A stretch of DNA of 64,000 nucleotides from contig NZ_JACHNF010000001.1 in the NCBI RefSeq assembly GCF_014205295.1, forward strand, positions 2,666,001 through 2,730,000. The letters are read 5' to 3'. The notes under the pieces are model-generated. The model was not told the DNA's origin. It searched no databases and was given only the letters and a program-made list of their open reading frames with translations. Every line of letters begins with the position of its first letter. Position 1 is the first letter of the stretch. Below are positions 34,131 through 43,418 of the stretch, in pieces. The stretch is from Kribbella solani. Lineage in GTDB: Bacteria; Actinomycetota; Actinomycetes; Propionibacteriales; Kribbellaceae. The position numbers and the translations under genes were made by a program.

Positions 34131-34571
34131 TCACGACTCGACGCGCTTCTTGAGGCCCTTCAGGGCGGTGTCGATGATTACCTTTTCTGCCTTGCGTTTC
34201 AGCATGCCGATCATCGGGATCGCCACGTCCACCGCCAGCCGGTACGTCACCTCGGTCCCCCCACCGTTCTCCGTGCCCAGGTCGCGGAGCACATACGCGC
34301 CGTCCATCCCCTTCACCATCTTCGCCTCGACCAGCGTCCAGGTCACCTCGTTCCGGGACCAGACGTAGGCCAGCGTGTACTCGTCGGAGATCGCCCCGGC
34401 GTCGACCTTGAACCGTACCCGATTGGGCCGGCCGGCCTCGTCGGTGGACAGCACCTCGGTCTCCCGCATCGAATCGGCCCACTCCGGGTACGCCGCGAAG
34501 TCCGCGATCACCGCCATGATCTCTTTGGGGGTCGCGTTCACGACGATCGTCGAGGTGGTCTGTTCCGCCAT
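34131..34571 (-). CDS. SRPBCC (polyketide cyclase/dehydrase-like) protein
   Basis: 146 aa. START-like fold with STIVVNATPKEIMAVIADFAAYPEWAD, KGMDGAYVLRDLG and VTYRLAVDVAIPM, ending in an amphipathic helix. Binds small hydrophobic ligands by family. Matches Rv2185c in position. Start ATG 34571 has AGAGGTG 5-6 nt upstream; a TTG at 34574 is in frame. It is upstream of the ArsA-like ATPase by 7 nt. Confidence 0.8.
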   Translation of the reverse strand: MAEQTTSTIVVNATPKEIMAVIADFAAYPEWADSMRETEVLSTDEAGRPNRVRFKVDAGAISDEYTLAYVWSRNEVTWTLVEAKMVKGMDGAYVLRDLGTENGGGTEVTYRLAVDVAIPMIGMLKRKAEKVIIDTALKGLKKRVES

Positions 34572-34582
34572 CAATTCACCTC

Positions 34583-35062
34583 TTAGCTGGGACGACTGCT
34601 GTGCGTGTTGGCCGGGCCTGTTGTCTTACCTGGTAACTCCTGCGCGCCGGGCGTACTGCCCTCCCCGGAGACTATCGCGGGATCGGCTTGGACACGGCGT
34701 TCGCCTGCCGCCCGGCCCGCTTCGGCCGCGTCCTTGAACCGCCAGATCCGCTCCCGGTACGCCGCGACGTACCGTTCCTTCAGCCGGGCCAGCGCCCGCC
34801 CACGGACCGGCCTGGCCGGGTCGACCCGCAGGTACCAGTGCACGACCACGCCGTCGCGGACCGGCTCCAGCCACCACTCGGCCGTACCGATCGCGGCGCC
34901 CGTGACGGCCCACCGCACCCCCTTCGCGCCACGCCGCTCGGTGGGGGTCAGGGTGAGTTCCGGCCACCATTCACGCCACAGGGTGTCCGTACCGAGCCGC
35001 TCGGCGACGTAGGCTGGATCAGCAACGACGAAGTCGTCGCAACTGATGTCGAGCGTGGGCAT
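34583..35062 (-). CDS. Second SRPBCC-like protein
   Basis: 159 aa. N-terminal DISCDDFVVADPAYVAERL and LWREWWPELTLTPTERRG, then VRWAVTGAAIGTAEWWLEPV and VHWYLRVDPARP match a lipid-binding START-like fold; the C-terminal 40 residues are disordered. Probably pairs with the adjacent SRPBCC gene, 11 nt downstream. Divergent from fadD15. No function known. Confidence 0.7.
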   Translation of the reverse strand: MPTLDISCDDFVVADPAYVAERLGTDTLWREWWPELTLTPTERRGAKGVRWAVTGAAIGTAEWWLEPVRDGVVVHWYLRVDPARPVRGRALARLKERYVAAYRERIWRFKDAAEAGRAAGERRVQADPAIVSGEGSTPGAQELPGKTTGPANTHSSRPS

Positions 35063-35167
35063 GGCTAGAACCTAGTTCCCTGGGTCACATAAACCTGGCT
35101 ACTTGTGGGTAGGTGACTGTAGCGTGCGCCGGAAGTCGACAATTCGTGACCGACTGAGGAGACGCGG

Positions 35168-36967
35168 ATGCGTGAGTACACCGTTCCTGCAGTGACCGAG
35201 CCGCCCGCCGGTAGCTTGAGCGACCCGGTGTGGGCGAACGCGTCCTCCCATCCTGGCACCGCGGTGTTCAGCCGCCGGACCGGGGCCGGTTCGGGCGCGA
35301 CCTGGACCGACGTCACGGCCGCCGAGTTCGCCGAGCAGGTCACCGGCGTCGCCAAGGGCCTGATGGCGGCCGGGGTCAAGCACGGCGAGCGGGTCGCCCT
35401 GCTCAGCCCGACCCGGTACGAGTGGACGCTGATCGACTACGCGATCTGGAGCATCGGCGCGGTCACCGTACCGATCTACGAGACCTCCTCGCCCTCGCAG
35501 GTGCAGTGGATTCTGAGCGACTCCGAGGCAGTCGTCGCCGTGGTCGAGAACGCGACCCACGGCGCGGTGGTGGAGTCCGCCCGGACCGAGTCGCCGGCGC
35601 TGCGGGAGGTCTGGCAGATCGAGGCGGGCGCGGTCGACGAACTGACCGCGCTGGGTCAGGAGATCACCGACGCCGAGTTCGACAAGCGCCGGTCCGCGGT
35701 CACTCCGGACGATCTGGCCACGCTGATCTACACCTCCGGCACGACCGGCCGGCCGAAGGGCTGCCGGCTCACCCACGCGAACTTCATGGAAGAGCTCAAC
35801 CCGGCCGTCAAGATCCTGGACAACCTCTTCGACACCACCGGCGCCAGCACGTTGCTGTTCCTGCCGCTCGCGCACGTGTTCGCCCGGATCATCCAGGTCG
35901 GCTGCGTGATGAAGCGGGTCAAGGTCGCCCACAGCGCGGACGTGAAGAACCTGGTCGACGACCTGGGCGCGTTCCGGCCGACGTTCATCCTGAGCGTGCC
36001 GCGGGTGTTCGAGAAGGTGTACAACTCGGCCGCGCAGAAGGCACACGCGGACGGCAAGGGCAAGATCTTCGACGCCGCCGCGGAGACCGCGATCGCGTAC
36101 TCGCAGGCGCTGGACAAGGGCGGCCCGTCGTTCGGCCTGAAGGCCAAGCACCTGCTGTTCGACCGGTTGGTGTTCGGCAAGCTGCGCGCGGTCCTCGGCG
36201 GCCAGGTGCAGTACTCGGTGTCCGGCGGCGCGCCGCTCGGCGACAAACTCGGCCACTTCTTCCGCGGCATCGGCGTACCCGTACTCGAGGGGTACGGGCT
36301 GACCGAGACCACCGCCGCGGTGTCGGTGAACCTGCCTGACGACATCCGGATCGGTACCGTCGGCCGGCCGCTTCCCGGCGTCACCGTCGCGGTCGCGGAC
36401 GACGGCGAACTGCTGTTCAAGGGCGGCCAGGTGATGCCCGGGTACTGGAAGAACGACGAGGCGACGGCTGCCACGATCGACGCCGACGGCTGGTTCCACA
36501 GCGGCGACCTGGGCGAGTTCGACGTCGACGGATTCATCCGGATCACCGGCCGGAAGAAGGAGATCCTGGTGACGGCAGGCGGCAAGAACGTCGCGCCGAC
36601 GCTGCTCGAGGACCAGATCCGGCTGCACCCGCTGATCAGCCAGTGCATGGTCGTCGGCGACGGCAAGCCGTTCATCGCCGCGCTGATCACGATCGACCCG
36701 GAGACCGTGGTGCCGTGGGCGACCGAACGCGGCAAGCCGACCGACGTCGCGTCGCTGACCAAGGACCCGGACCTGCTTGCCGAGGTACAGAAGGCGATCG
36801 ACGAGGCCAACAACTCGGTGTCGCACGCCGAGGCGATCAAAAAGTTCGCCGTCCTCCCGACCGACTGGACGCAGGAATCCGGCGAGCTCTCCCTCAAACT
36901 CTCCCTGCGCCGGCACGTGGTGATGAAGAACCACGAACCCGACGTCGAGGCCCTGTACGCCAAGTAG
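35168..36967 (+). CDS. fadD15: Long-chain acyl-CoA synthetase (FadD15-type)
   Basis: 599 aa. AMP-forming enzyme: ATP/AMP signature IYTSGTTGRPKGC (about 187-199), GGAPLGDKLGHFFRG, EGYGLTETTAAVS, FHSGDLGEFDVDG and RKKEILVTAGGKNVAP. Activates fatty acids with CoA. Syntenic with Rv2187. GAGGAG 6 nt before ATG. The terminal codons and stop are duplicated in DNA (GTACGCCAAGTAGGC at 36955-36969 and 36973-36987); the first TAG is taken as the end. Confidence 0.9.
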   Translation: MREYTVPAVTEPPAGSLSDPVWANASSHPGTAVFSRRTGAGSGATWTDVTAAEFAEQVTGVAKGLMAAGVKHGERVALLSPTRYEWTLIDYAIWSIGAVTVPIYETSSPSQVQWILSDSEAVVAVVENATHGAVVESARTESPALREVWQIEAGAVDELTALGQEITDAEFDKRRSAVTPDDLATLIYTSGTTGRPKGCRLTHANFMEELNPAVKILDNLFDTTGASTLLFLPLAHVFARIIQVGCVMKRVKVAHSADVKNLVDDLGAFRPTFILSVPRVFEKVYNSAAQKAHADGKGKIFDAAAETAIAYSQALDKGGPSFGLKAKHLLFDRLVFGKLRAVLGGQVQYSVSGGAPLGDKLGHFFRGIGVPVLEGYGLTETTAAVSVNLPDDIRIGTVGRPLPGVTVAVADDGELLFKGGQVMPGYWKNDEATAATIDADGWFHSGDLGEFDVDGFIRITGRKKEILVTAGGKNVAPTLLEDQIRLHPLISQCMVVGDGKPFIAALITIDPETVVPWATERGKPTDVASLTKDPDLLAEVQKAIDEANNSVSHAEAIKKFAVLPTDWTQESGELSLKLSLRRHVVMKNHEPDVEALYAK

Positions 36968-36987
36968 GCCCGGTACGCCAAGTAGGC
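36955..36987. repeat. 18-bp tandem duplication across fadD15 stop
   Basis: GTACGCCAAGTAGGC occurs at 36955-36969 and 36973-36987, so the codons Tyr-Ala-Lys-stop appear twice. Read-through of the first TAG would add only five residues before an identical stop. Confidence 0.75.
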
Positions 36988-37074
36988 GGAGGCCCGGCAT
37001 CAGCCGAATGGTTGATGACGAGATGGGCTGGTTGGGCGATGTGAGCAGGCGGCCTGGTCGGCGAGGCTGTTGGC

Positions 37075-38007
37075 ATGATCAAGAGTCTCGGGGCCGGCGG
37101 ACGTGGGCCGATCGTCGAAGTCAGCGGGTTGCGCAAGGCGTACGGCGACAGGGTCGTCGTGGACGAGGTTTCGTTCGCCGTGGACGAAGGCGAGATCTTC
37201 GGGATTCTCGGGCCGAACGGGGCCGGGAAGACGACCACGGTCGAATGCGTCGAAGGGCTGCGGATTCCCGACGGCGGGCGGATCCGGGTTGCCGGGCTGG
37301 ACCCGGTCGCGGACCACGCCGCGGTCACCCAGGTGCTCGGCGCCCAGTTGCAGGAGAGTGAGCTGCAGGCGAAGCTCACTGTCCGGGAGGCGCTGGAGCT
37401 GTACGCGGCCTTGTACCCGAACCCGGCGGACTGGCGGCCGCTGGCCGAACGCCTCGGCCTGACGAGTCACCTGAAGACGCGATTCGGCGTACTGAGCGGT
37501 GGCCAGAAGCAGCGCCTGTTCATCGCGCTCGCATTGATCGGCAACCCGCGAGTGGTCGTGCTGGACGAGTTGACCACCGGCCTCGACCCGCGCGCCCGGC
37601 GCGACACCTGGGAGATCGTGGAGGACATCCGCGACCGCGGGGTCACGGTCCTGCTGGTCACCCATTTCATGGCGGAAGCGCAGCGGCTGTGCGACCGGAT
37701 CGCGCTGATCGACAGGGGCCGGATCACCGCGCTGGACACCCCGCAGGGCCTGATCAGCCGGACGGCGGGCGCGACGATCATCTCGTTCACCCCGTCGGCA
37801 CCGCTGGACGACGAGGACCTGGCCGCGTTGCCGGCGCTCGCCTCGATCGAGGACAAGGACGGCCGCCTCACCCTCGGCGGCTCCGACGAAACCGTCACCG
37901 CGCTGCTGTCGTTGCTCGCTCGCCATCGCATCACCGCGCATCAACTCCGCGTCACGGACGCGACTCTCGACGATGCCTTCCTCGACCTGACCGGAGCCAC
38001 CAAATGA
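37075..38007 (+). CDS. ABC transporter ATP-binding protein
   Basis: 310 aa. DrrA-like ATPase: Walker A GPNGAGKTTT, signature LSGGQKQRLF, Walker B VVVLDELTTG, switch His in VTHF. A C-terminal extension of about 80 residues (DDEDLAALPALASIEDKDGR) is typical of multidrug/antibiotic exporters. ATG 37075 starts; the first 12 residues before IVEVSG may be superfluous. ATGA overlap with the permease at 38004-38007. Confidence 0.85.
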   Translation: MIKSLGAGGRGPIVEVSGLRKAYGDRVVVDEVSFAVDEGEIFGILGPNGAGKTTTVECVEGLRIPDGGRIRVAGLDPVADHAAVTQVLGAQLQESELQAKLTVREALELYAALYPNPADWRPLAERLGLTSHLKTRFGVLSGGQKQRLFIALALIGNPRVVVLDELTTGLDPRARRDTWEIVEDIRDRGVTVLLVTHFMAEAQRLCDRIALIDRGRITALDTPQGLISRTAGATIISFTPSAPLDDEDLAALPALASIEDKDGRLTLGGSDETVTALLSLLARHRITAHQLRVTDATLDDAFLDLTGATK

Positions 38008-38777
38008 GTACGCTCGCCAGCACCGCGCCCGTACGCCGCCCGTCGCCGCGGCTTGCCGTGTTGCGCACCGAGACGCGGTTGTTGCTCCGCGAGCCCGGCA
38101 CGCTGTTCTGGGTGCTCGGGTTTCCGCCGTTGCTGCTGGTGATTCTCGGGTCGATCCCGAGCTTCCGGCAGGTCAACGCGGACCTCGGCGTCCGGATGAT
38201 CGACGTGTACGTGCCGGTGCTCGTGCTGGTCGCGCAGATTGTTACCGGGCTGCAGGCGATGCCGCCGATCATCACCGGGTATCGCGAACGCGGCATCCTG
38301 CGCCGGATGTCCGCGACCCCGGTCCGGCCGTCCGCGCTGCTGACCGCGCAGATGGGACTGAACGGCGCGGCCGGGCTCGTGTCGGCGCTGCTCTGCCTGA
38401 CCATCGGCCGGCTCGCGTTCGACGTACACCTCCCCGATCAGCTCGCCGGGTACGTGCTGGCGCTGCTCCTCACCGCCGCCGCCGCGCTCGCCCTCGGCGC
38501 GCTGGTGTCGGCACTCGCCCCGACTGCCCGGCTCGCGACCGCCATCGGCATGGTGGTGTTCTTCCCGAGCCTGTTCTCAGCCGGTCTGTGGGTTCCGGTG
38601 CAGTCGATGCCACACGTACTGCGCGAGATCGTCGTGCTGCTGCCGTTCGGTGCCGCGTCGCGGGCGCTCGACCAGGCCGCGGCCGGGCATTGGCCGGACT
38701 GGTCGCACCTCGGCGTACTGGCCGCCTGGACGGTCGTCCTGTCGGCAGCGGCCGCACGGTGGTTCCGGTGGGAGTAG
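38004..38777 (+). CDS. ABC-2 type permease
   Basis: 257 aa with six hydrophobic helices, including FWVLGFPPLLLVILG, VPVLVLVAQIVTGLQAM, GYVLALLLTAAAALALG and VVFFPSLFSAGLWVP. Carries the ABC-2 region RERGILRRMSATPV. Partner of the preceding ATPase; together a DrrAB-like exporter of a drug or lipid. Four-gene unit continues into a two-component system 10 nt downstream. Confidence 0.85.
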   Translation: MSTLASTAPVRRPSPRLAVLRTETRLLLREPGTLFWVLGFPPLLLVILGSIPSFRQVNADLGVRMIDVYVPVLVLVAQIVTGLQAMPPIITGYRERGILRRMSATPVRPSALLTAQMGLNGAAGLVSALLCLTIGRLAFDVHLPDQLAGYVLALLLTAAAALALGALVSALAPTARLATAIGMVVFFPSLFSAGLWVPVQSMPHVLREIVVLLPFGAASRALDQAAAGHWPDWSHLGVLAAWTVVLSAAAARWFRWE

Positions 38778-38787
38778 GAACGGCTTC

Positions 38788-40038
38788 GTGCACACTGGGC
38801 GGGTGACGACGGCCGACAACGAGCTGGACCGGCGCGAGGCGGCCTTCCACCGCTGGGCGCCGTACTTCCTGCTCGGTCTCGGCTCCTTACTAGCGGCCGC
38901 GACGGCCGAGCTGCTCACGCCGTGGACCGGCCAGCGGGTGGCGGCGGCCGTGCTGGTGGTCGCGGCGCTCGCGATCCAGTTGTGGTGGAGCTGGAGCGGC
39001 CGCCTGCACCGCGGCCCGAACGCCGTCTCGGTGACGTACTTCGTGGTGCGCTGGGCGATCGCCTCAGCGCTGACGGTCCTGAACGGCTTCTTCTCGTTCT
39101 ACGTCGTGGCCGGGTACTTCGACACTGACGAGACGATCCCCGGCCGGCGGCGGAAACGGCTGGCGTTGTTCGCCTGCACGATCCCGGTGGCGATGGCACA
39201 AACCGGTGGTGTGCCGTTCCACAGCGGGACCGGCTGGCTGGTGTTCGCCGGCCTGCTGATTGCCAACAACCTCCTGCTGACGGTGATGAAACATTTCGCC
39301 GATCAGCAGGCGGCCCGGTCGGAAGCACGAGCCACGACCATCGCCGAGCTGGAGCAGGCGCACGAGGAGAACGCCGCGCTGCAGGCTCAGCTCCTGGTCC
39401 AGGCCCGCGAGGCCGGGATCGCGGACGAGCGGCGGCGGCTGGCCGCGGAGATCCACGACACCATCGCGCAGGGCCTGACCGGCATCATCGCCCAGCTCCA
39501 GGTGGTGGCGAACACGTCCGACCCGGCAACCATCCAGGACCATGTCGGCCGCGCCAGCGATCTGGCCCGGCACAGTCTCGGGGAGGCCCGCCGCTCGGTG
39601 CAGAACCTGGCGCCGGCCGGCCTGTCGTACGACGGTCTGCCGGAGGCGCTGCGCAAGACCGTCGACCAGTGGTCGGAGCGTACCGGTGTGCCGGCCGAGT
39701 TCACCCTGACCGGTACGGCGCAGCATCTGCACGGTGAGTTCGCGGCGACCATCCTGCGGATCACCCAGGAGGCGCTGGCGAACGTTTCGAAGCACGCGGC
39801 GGCGACCCGCGTCGGCGTGACGCTCAGCTTCATGGACAGCGAGGTGACGGTGGACATTCGCGACGACGGCAAGGGCTTCGACCCGCTGGCGCTGCCGGCC
39901 CGGTCGGGTACCGGCGGGTTCGGCCTGGAGGGGATGCGCGCCCGGGCCGAGCGGATCGCCGGCTCCCTCACCATCGAAGCCGAACCAGGCTTCGGTACGG
40001 CCGTGTCGGCTCGCGTACCGTTGGTGCTCCATGCCTGA
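38788..40038 (+). CDS. NarL/DesK-type sensor histidine kinase
   Basis: 416 aa. Four or five N-terminal membrane helices (about 20-190), a coiled segment (EARATTIAELEQAHEENAALQ), HisKA_3 box AEIHDTIAQGLTGIIAQLQ with the phospho-His, and ATPase motifs RITQEALANVSKH (N box), VDIRDDGKGFD and GTGGFGLEGMRARA. GTG 38788 has AGGAA 7 nt upstream; GTG 38803 is the alternative. Genes for an ABC exporter lie directly upstream, so it probably senses that exporter's substrate or membrane stress. It overlaps the response regulator by 8 bp. Confidence 0.83.
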   Translation: MHTGRVTTADNELDRREAAFHRWAPYFLLGLGSLLAAATAELLTPWTGQRVAAAVLVVAALAIQLWWSWSGRLHRGPNAVSVTYFVVRWAIASALTVLNGFFSFYVVAGYFDTDETIPGRRRKRLALFACTIPVAMAQTGGVPFHSGTGWLVFAGLLIANNLLLTVMKHFADQQAARSEARATTIAELEQAHEENAALQAQLLVQAREAGIADERRRLAAEIHDTIAQGLTGIIAQLQVVANTSDPATIQDHVGRASDLARHSLGEARRSVQNLAPAGLSYDGLPEALRKTVDQWSERTGVPAEFTLTGTAQHLHGEFAATILRITQEALANVSKHAAATRVGVTLSFMDSEVTVDIRDDGKGFDPLALPARSGTGGFGLEGMRARAERIAGSLTIEAEPGFGTAVSARVPLVLHA

Positions 40039-40663
40039 GATCTCACTGCTACTCGTCGACGACCACCCAGTGGTCCGGAACGGCCTGCGCGGCATGTTCG
40101 AGTCGACCCCCGGCTTCGCCGTACTCGCGGAGGCGTCGAACGGGGTCGAGGCGGTCGAGCTGGCCGCGGAGCTGGACCCGGACGTGATCTTGATGGACCT
40201 GCGGATGCCGGGTGGCGGCGGTCTCGACGCGATCACCGAGCTGGGCCGCCGGGGCCTGCGGTCGAAGGTTCTGGTCCTGACCACGTGGGACACCGACACC
40301 GACACGTTGCCCGCGATCGAGGCCGGCGCCACCGGGTACCTGCTCAAGGATGCGCCGCAGGAGGACCTGTTCAACGCGGTGCGCCAGGCGGCGGCCGGGC
40401 GGACGGTGCTCTCCCCCGCTGTCGCGTCGCGGCTGGTGTCGGCGGTTCGGTCGCCGGCGCCCAGTCCGTTGGCTGCTCGTGAGCGTCAGGTGCTGGAGCT
40501 GGTCGCGAAGGGGACGTCGAACCGGGACATCGCGCGCGAGCTGTTCATCAGCGAGGCGACGGTGAAGACACATCTCAGTCATGTGTTCACCAAGCTCGGG
40601 GTGACCGACCGCGCGGCCGCTGTCGCCAAGGGCTACGACCAGGGCATCCTCGGCCGGGACTGA
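40031..40663 (+). CDS. LuxR/NarL-family response regulator
   Basis: 210 aa. Receiver domain with LLVDDHPVVRNGLRG, phospho-acceptor Asp in DVILMDLRMPG and Lys in YLLKDAPQED, then a GerE-type HTH: LAARERQVLELVAKGTSNRDIA and SEATVKTHLSHVFTKLGV. Cognate of the overlapping histidine kinase; likely controls the ABC genes in this unit. Confidence 0.9.
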   Translation: MPEISLLLVDDHPVVRNGLRGMFESTPGFAVLAEASNGVEAVELAAELDPDVILMDLRMPGGGGLDAITELGRRGLRSKVLVLTTWDTDTDTLPAIEAGATGYLLKDAPQEDLFNAVRQAAAGRTVLSPAVASRLVSAVRSPAPSPLAARERQVLELVAKGTSNRDIARELFISEATVKTHLSHVFTKLGVTDRAAAVAKGYDQGILGRD

Positions 40664-40678
40664 CATCGGGCCAACTGC

Positions 40679-40739
40679 CGGGTTAGGTGCCGGGCACGCG
40701 CCGGGTTAGGTGCCGGGTGGCGGCGGGTTAGGTGCCGGG
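40679..40739. repeat. 16-bp repeat, three copies
   Basis: CGGGTTAGGTGCCGGG occurs at 40679-40694, 40702-40717 and 40724-40739, about 22-23 bp apart, in the gap between the response regulator and STAS gene. It could be a spacer amplification or a binding array; each half-site contains GGTGCC. Confidence 0.7.
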
Positions 40740-40752
40740 TACAGGTCAGGAC

Positions 40753-41172
40753 ATGAAGCCATCTCCAGGACCTCAGGTGGTCAGCTCCGCTCGCCCGCCG
40801 CGGGCCGCCGGGCCGGCCTTCGTCTGCAGTTGGAGCGCGGTCGGCGACTGCGCGGTCATCCGCATGGCCGGCGCGATCGACGTCGCCACGCTGCCCACGC
40901 TCGCCGACGAGTTGCGGCATGTGATCACCACCAAACTGCCCCGGGTCGTCGTCGACCTGCGCCGCATCACCGGCATGGACTCGGGCGGCCTCGACGTACT
41001 CGCCGACGCCCACGACCTGGCCGTCGAACAAGGCGGCTGGCTCCGCGCTTCCGGCGCCGGCCAATGGCTCGCCGACCTGATCCGGAGCACCGGCAGCAAC
41101 CGCCCGCTGGACCACTACGTAACGCTCGCCGATGCCTTGCCGTCCTACCGGAGGGCCTCCGTCAGCGGCTGA
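40753..41172 (+). CDS. STAS-domain anti-sigma factor antagonist
   Basis: 139 aa. STAS fold with GDCAVIRMAGAIDVATLP, VVVDLRRITGMDSGGLDVL (phosphorylatable Ser in GMDSGG) and a helix WLADLIRSTG. SpoIIAA/RsbV-like, so it would release a sigma factor from an anti-sigma kinase. No kinase is nearby. ATG 40753 follows AGGTCAGGAC. Its 3' end overlaps the convergent MFS gene by 28 bp. Confidence 0.82.
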   Translation: MKPSPGPQVVSSARPPRAAGPAFVCSWSAVGDCAVIRMAGAIDVATLPTLADELRHVITTKLPRVVVDLRRITGMDSGGLDVLADAHDLAVEQGGWLRASGAGQWLADLIRSTGSNRPLDHYVTLADALPSYRRASVSG

Positions 41173-42368
41173 CGGGTCTCGGTCGCGAGGGCTCGGCGGG
41201 CGATCAGCAGCGTCGTGATCGTGCCGAGCACACCGGCGGCGGCGATGGTCAGGTTCGGCGCGATGAAAGAACCGACCACCCCGCCGAGCGCGATGCTGAC
41301 ACCTTGGATCGCCATCAGACCACTGCTTTGTACGGTGAACAGCCGACCGCGCCGCGACGGCTCAACCGCCTCCAGAATCAGCGGATCAATGCCCTGGTTG
41401 AACGCATACCCGGCGCCGGACACCGCGAGCAGGCACGCGGCGACCGGGATCGGCGGCTCGGCCAGGAACGCGATCGCCGGCAGCTGACTCGCGATCAGGA
41501 ACGGGACGACGAGCCGTCGCCGCACGGAAGGGGTGAACCGTGCGACGACGAGCTCGCCGAGTACACCGCCGACCGCGTATCCGGTGAACATCGCACCGGC
41601 CGCGGCGGCCGCCGTACCGACCTGAGCCGTGTACGCCACCGCGAGCCCGTCCGGAAGGGACGAGAACGCCGGCGCCACCCAGGTCAGCAGAATCAGGTTG
41701 CGGAGCCTCCGATCGGCGAACAGGTACTTGATCCCGGTCCACGAGTCGCGGACCGCGTTGCCGGTGCGCTCCCCCGCCGGCGTCCGCGGCGTACCGGTGC
41801 CGATCAGCACCGCCGACAACAGGAACGTGACCACCTCGACCACCAGCAGTGACTTCGCGCCGATCGCCGCGACCGCGATCCCGCCGGCCGCGAACCCGGT
41901 CAGGACGGCCGTCTGACCGATTGCCCGCAGCAACGATCTGCCGACCGGGAACAGCTCCGCCGGCAACAGGTAGGCGAGGCTCGCGGCCCGGGCGCCGGCG
42001 AAGATCGGCGCGATCATCCCGATGCAGAGCAGCAACCCGAGCAGCCCGGCCACCGGCATCCCCGGTACCAGCATCGCGGCCACGCCGGTCGCGCTCAGCA
42101 GGTTGCACGTGACCAGCACCCGGCGGGCCGGAAACCGGTCGGCGAACGACGAGAACAGCGTGCCACCGATCGCGTACGGCAGAAACGAGCAGACCAGCAC
42201 CAGCGCCGACAGCAGCGGCGACCCGGTCCGCTCGAAGATCAGGATCGAGAGCGCCACCTCCGCGCCGATCGTCCCGAGCATCGACACGGCGTGGGCGGCG
42301 AAGACGGCCCGCATGCCGGGCAGGCTGAGTACGGCTCCGTAGGACCTCACGGCGTGAGCCTGCGGCAC
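41145..42368 (-). CDS. MFS exporter
   Basis: About 407 aa with 12 hydrophobic helices (ALVLVCSFLPYAIGGTLFSS, GGIAVAAIGAKSLLVVEVVT and others) and the loop motif FADRFPARRVL. Drug/metabolite efflux is likely. GTG 42368 gives the longest sensible N-terminus; GTG 42350 (MRSYGAV) is the alternative. Divergent from an ArsR-type regulator gene, 49 bp away, which probably represses it. Confidence 0.78.
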   Translation of the reverse strand: MPQAHAVRSYGAVLSLPGMRAVFAAHAVSMLGTIGAEVALSILIFERTGSPLLSALVLVCSFLPYAIGGTLFSSFADRFPARRVLVTCNLLSATGVAAMLVPGMPVAGLLGLLLCIGMIAPIFAGARAASLAYLLPAELFPVGRSLLRAIGQTAVLTGFAAGGIAVAAIGAKSLLVVEVVTFLLSAVLIGTGTPRTPAGERTGNAVRDSWTGIKYLFADRRLRNLILLTWVAPAFSSLPDGLAVAYTAQVGTAAAAAGAMFTGYAVGGVLGELVVARFTPSVRRRLVVPFLIASQLPAIAFLAEPPIPVAACLLAVSGAGYAFNQGIDPLILEAVEPSRRGRLFTVQSSGLMAIQGVSIALGGVVGSFIAPNLTIAAAGVLGTITTLLIARRALATETRQPLTEALR

Positions 42369-42417
42369 CGGGGTCGCGGCGGCGTAAAGTTTTGGTTGTG
42401 GCCGAAAGTTCCTGTCG

Positions 42418-43395
42418 ATGAGCGTGCTCCGGTTCACCCAGGCGGACGCGCTGCGCTGCCGGTTCGGCGCGTCGCCGTTGTGGGAGACGATGTCCGCGGT
42501 CCGGGTCCTGCAGGGCTCGCGGCACCGGGCGCTGTACCGCGACTGGATCGACGCCCGCCGGGAAGCCGCGGCGACCCTCGACCTGCGCGGGCTGAAGGCG
42601 GTGCAGCCGCGGGTCGGCTTCACCCCGGACTTTCTGACCCCACCTCCGAAGGCGTCGCGGGCAAAGTTCGGCACCGAGATCGCGCGCGTACGCAGTACGC
42701 CGCTGGAGCGGGTACGGACCGAGCTGATCCGGTCGCGCGACGACCTGAAGAACCCCGGCGCGCCGATCATCAACAAGATGCTGACCGACCTGGCCGGGGC
42801 CCGGGAACGGTTGGCGGACGAGATCGAGAGCGCCTGGGAAACGCTGATCCGGCCGGACTGGCCGTTGATCAGCCGCGTACTCGAGGACGACATCGCGTAC
42901 CGCGGTCAGCAGCTCACCGACGGCGGCCTGGCCGGGCTCTTCGATGATCTGCACCCGGCGCTGGCTTGGGAGGACGACCGCCTGATCGCCACCAGGTACC
43001 GCTCCGAGGACCGTGATCTGACCGGGCAGGGCCTGCTGCTCGTACCGGGTGTCTTCGCCTGGCCGTACCTCGTGATCGTCGCGGACCCCGCGTACCACCC
43101 GACGCTCGTCTACCCGGCCCGCGGCGCGGCCCGGCTCTGGTCCGACGCGCCCGCTCCTCCGGACCCGTTGGCGCGCCTCCTCGGGCGTACGCGCGCGACG
43201 CTCCTGGTCGCGCTCGATCCGCCCGCGACGACCAGTGCGCTCGCGGCCCAGTACGGCCTGGCGCTGGCCACCGTCGCGGAACATCTCTCCGCGCTGTCGG
43301 ACGCCGGCCTCGCGACGCGGCGGCGTACCGGGCATCAGGTGCACTACCGCCGTACCGAGGTGGGACAGGCCGTCGTCGACGCATCCGTCGGCTGA
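42418..43395 (+). CDS. DUF5937/ArsR-type winged-helix regulator
   Basis: 325 aa. N-terminal DUF5937-like region (VLRFTQADALRCRFGASPLWET, DFLTPPPKASRAKF) and a C-terminal winged helix (TTSALAAQYGLALATVAEHLSALSDAGLATRRR, HQVHYRRT). DUF5937 proteins carry an ArsR HTH and often sit beside MFS pumps. The divergent arrangement with the exporter suggests it controls that gene. Ligand unknown. Confidence 0.75.
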   Translation: MSVLRFTQADALRCRFGASPLWETMSAVRVLQGSRHRALYRDWIDARREAAATLDLRGLKAVQPRVGFTPDFLTPPPKASRAKFGTEIARVRSTPLERVRTELIRSRDDLKNPGAPIINKMLTDLAGARERLADEIESAWETLIRPDWPLISRVLEDDIAYRGQQLTDGGLAGLFDDLHPALAWEDDRLIATRYRSEDRDLTGQGLLLVPGVFAWPYLVIVADPAYHPTLVYPARGAARLWSDAPAPPDPLARLLGRTRATLLVALDPPATTSALAAQYGLALATVAEHLSALSDAGLATRRRTGHQVHYRRTEVGQAVVDASVG

Positions 43396-43418
43396 CGCCG
43401 GATCGGCGTCAGAATGCT

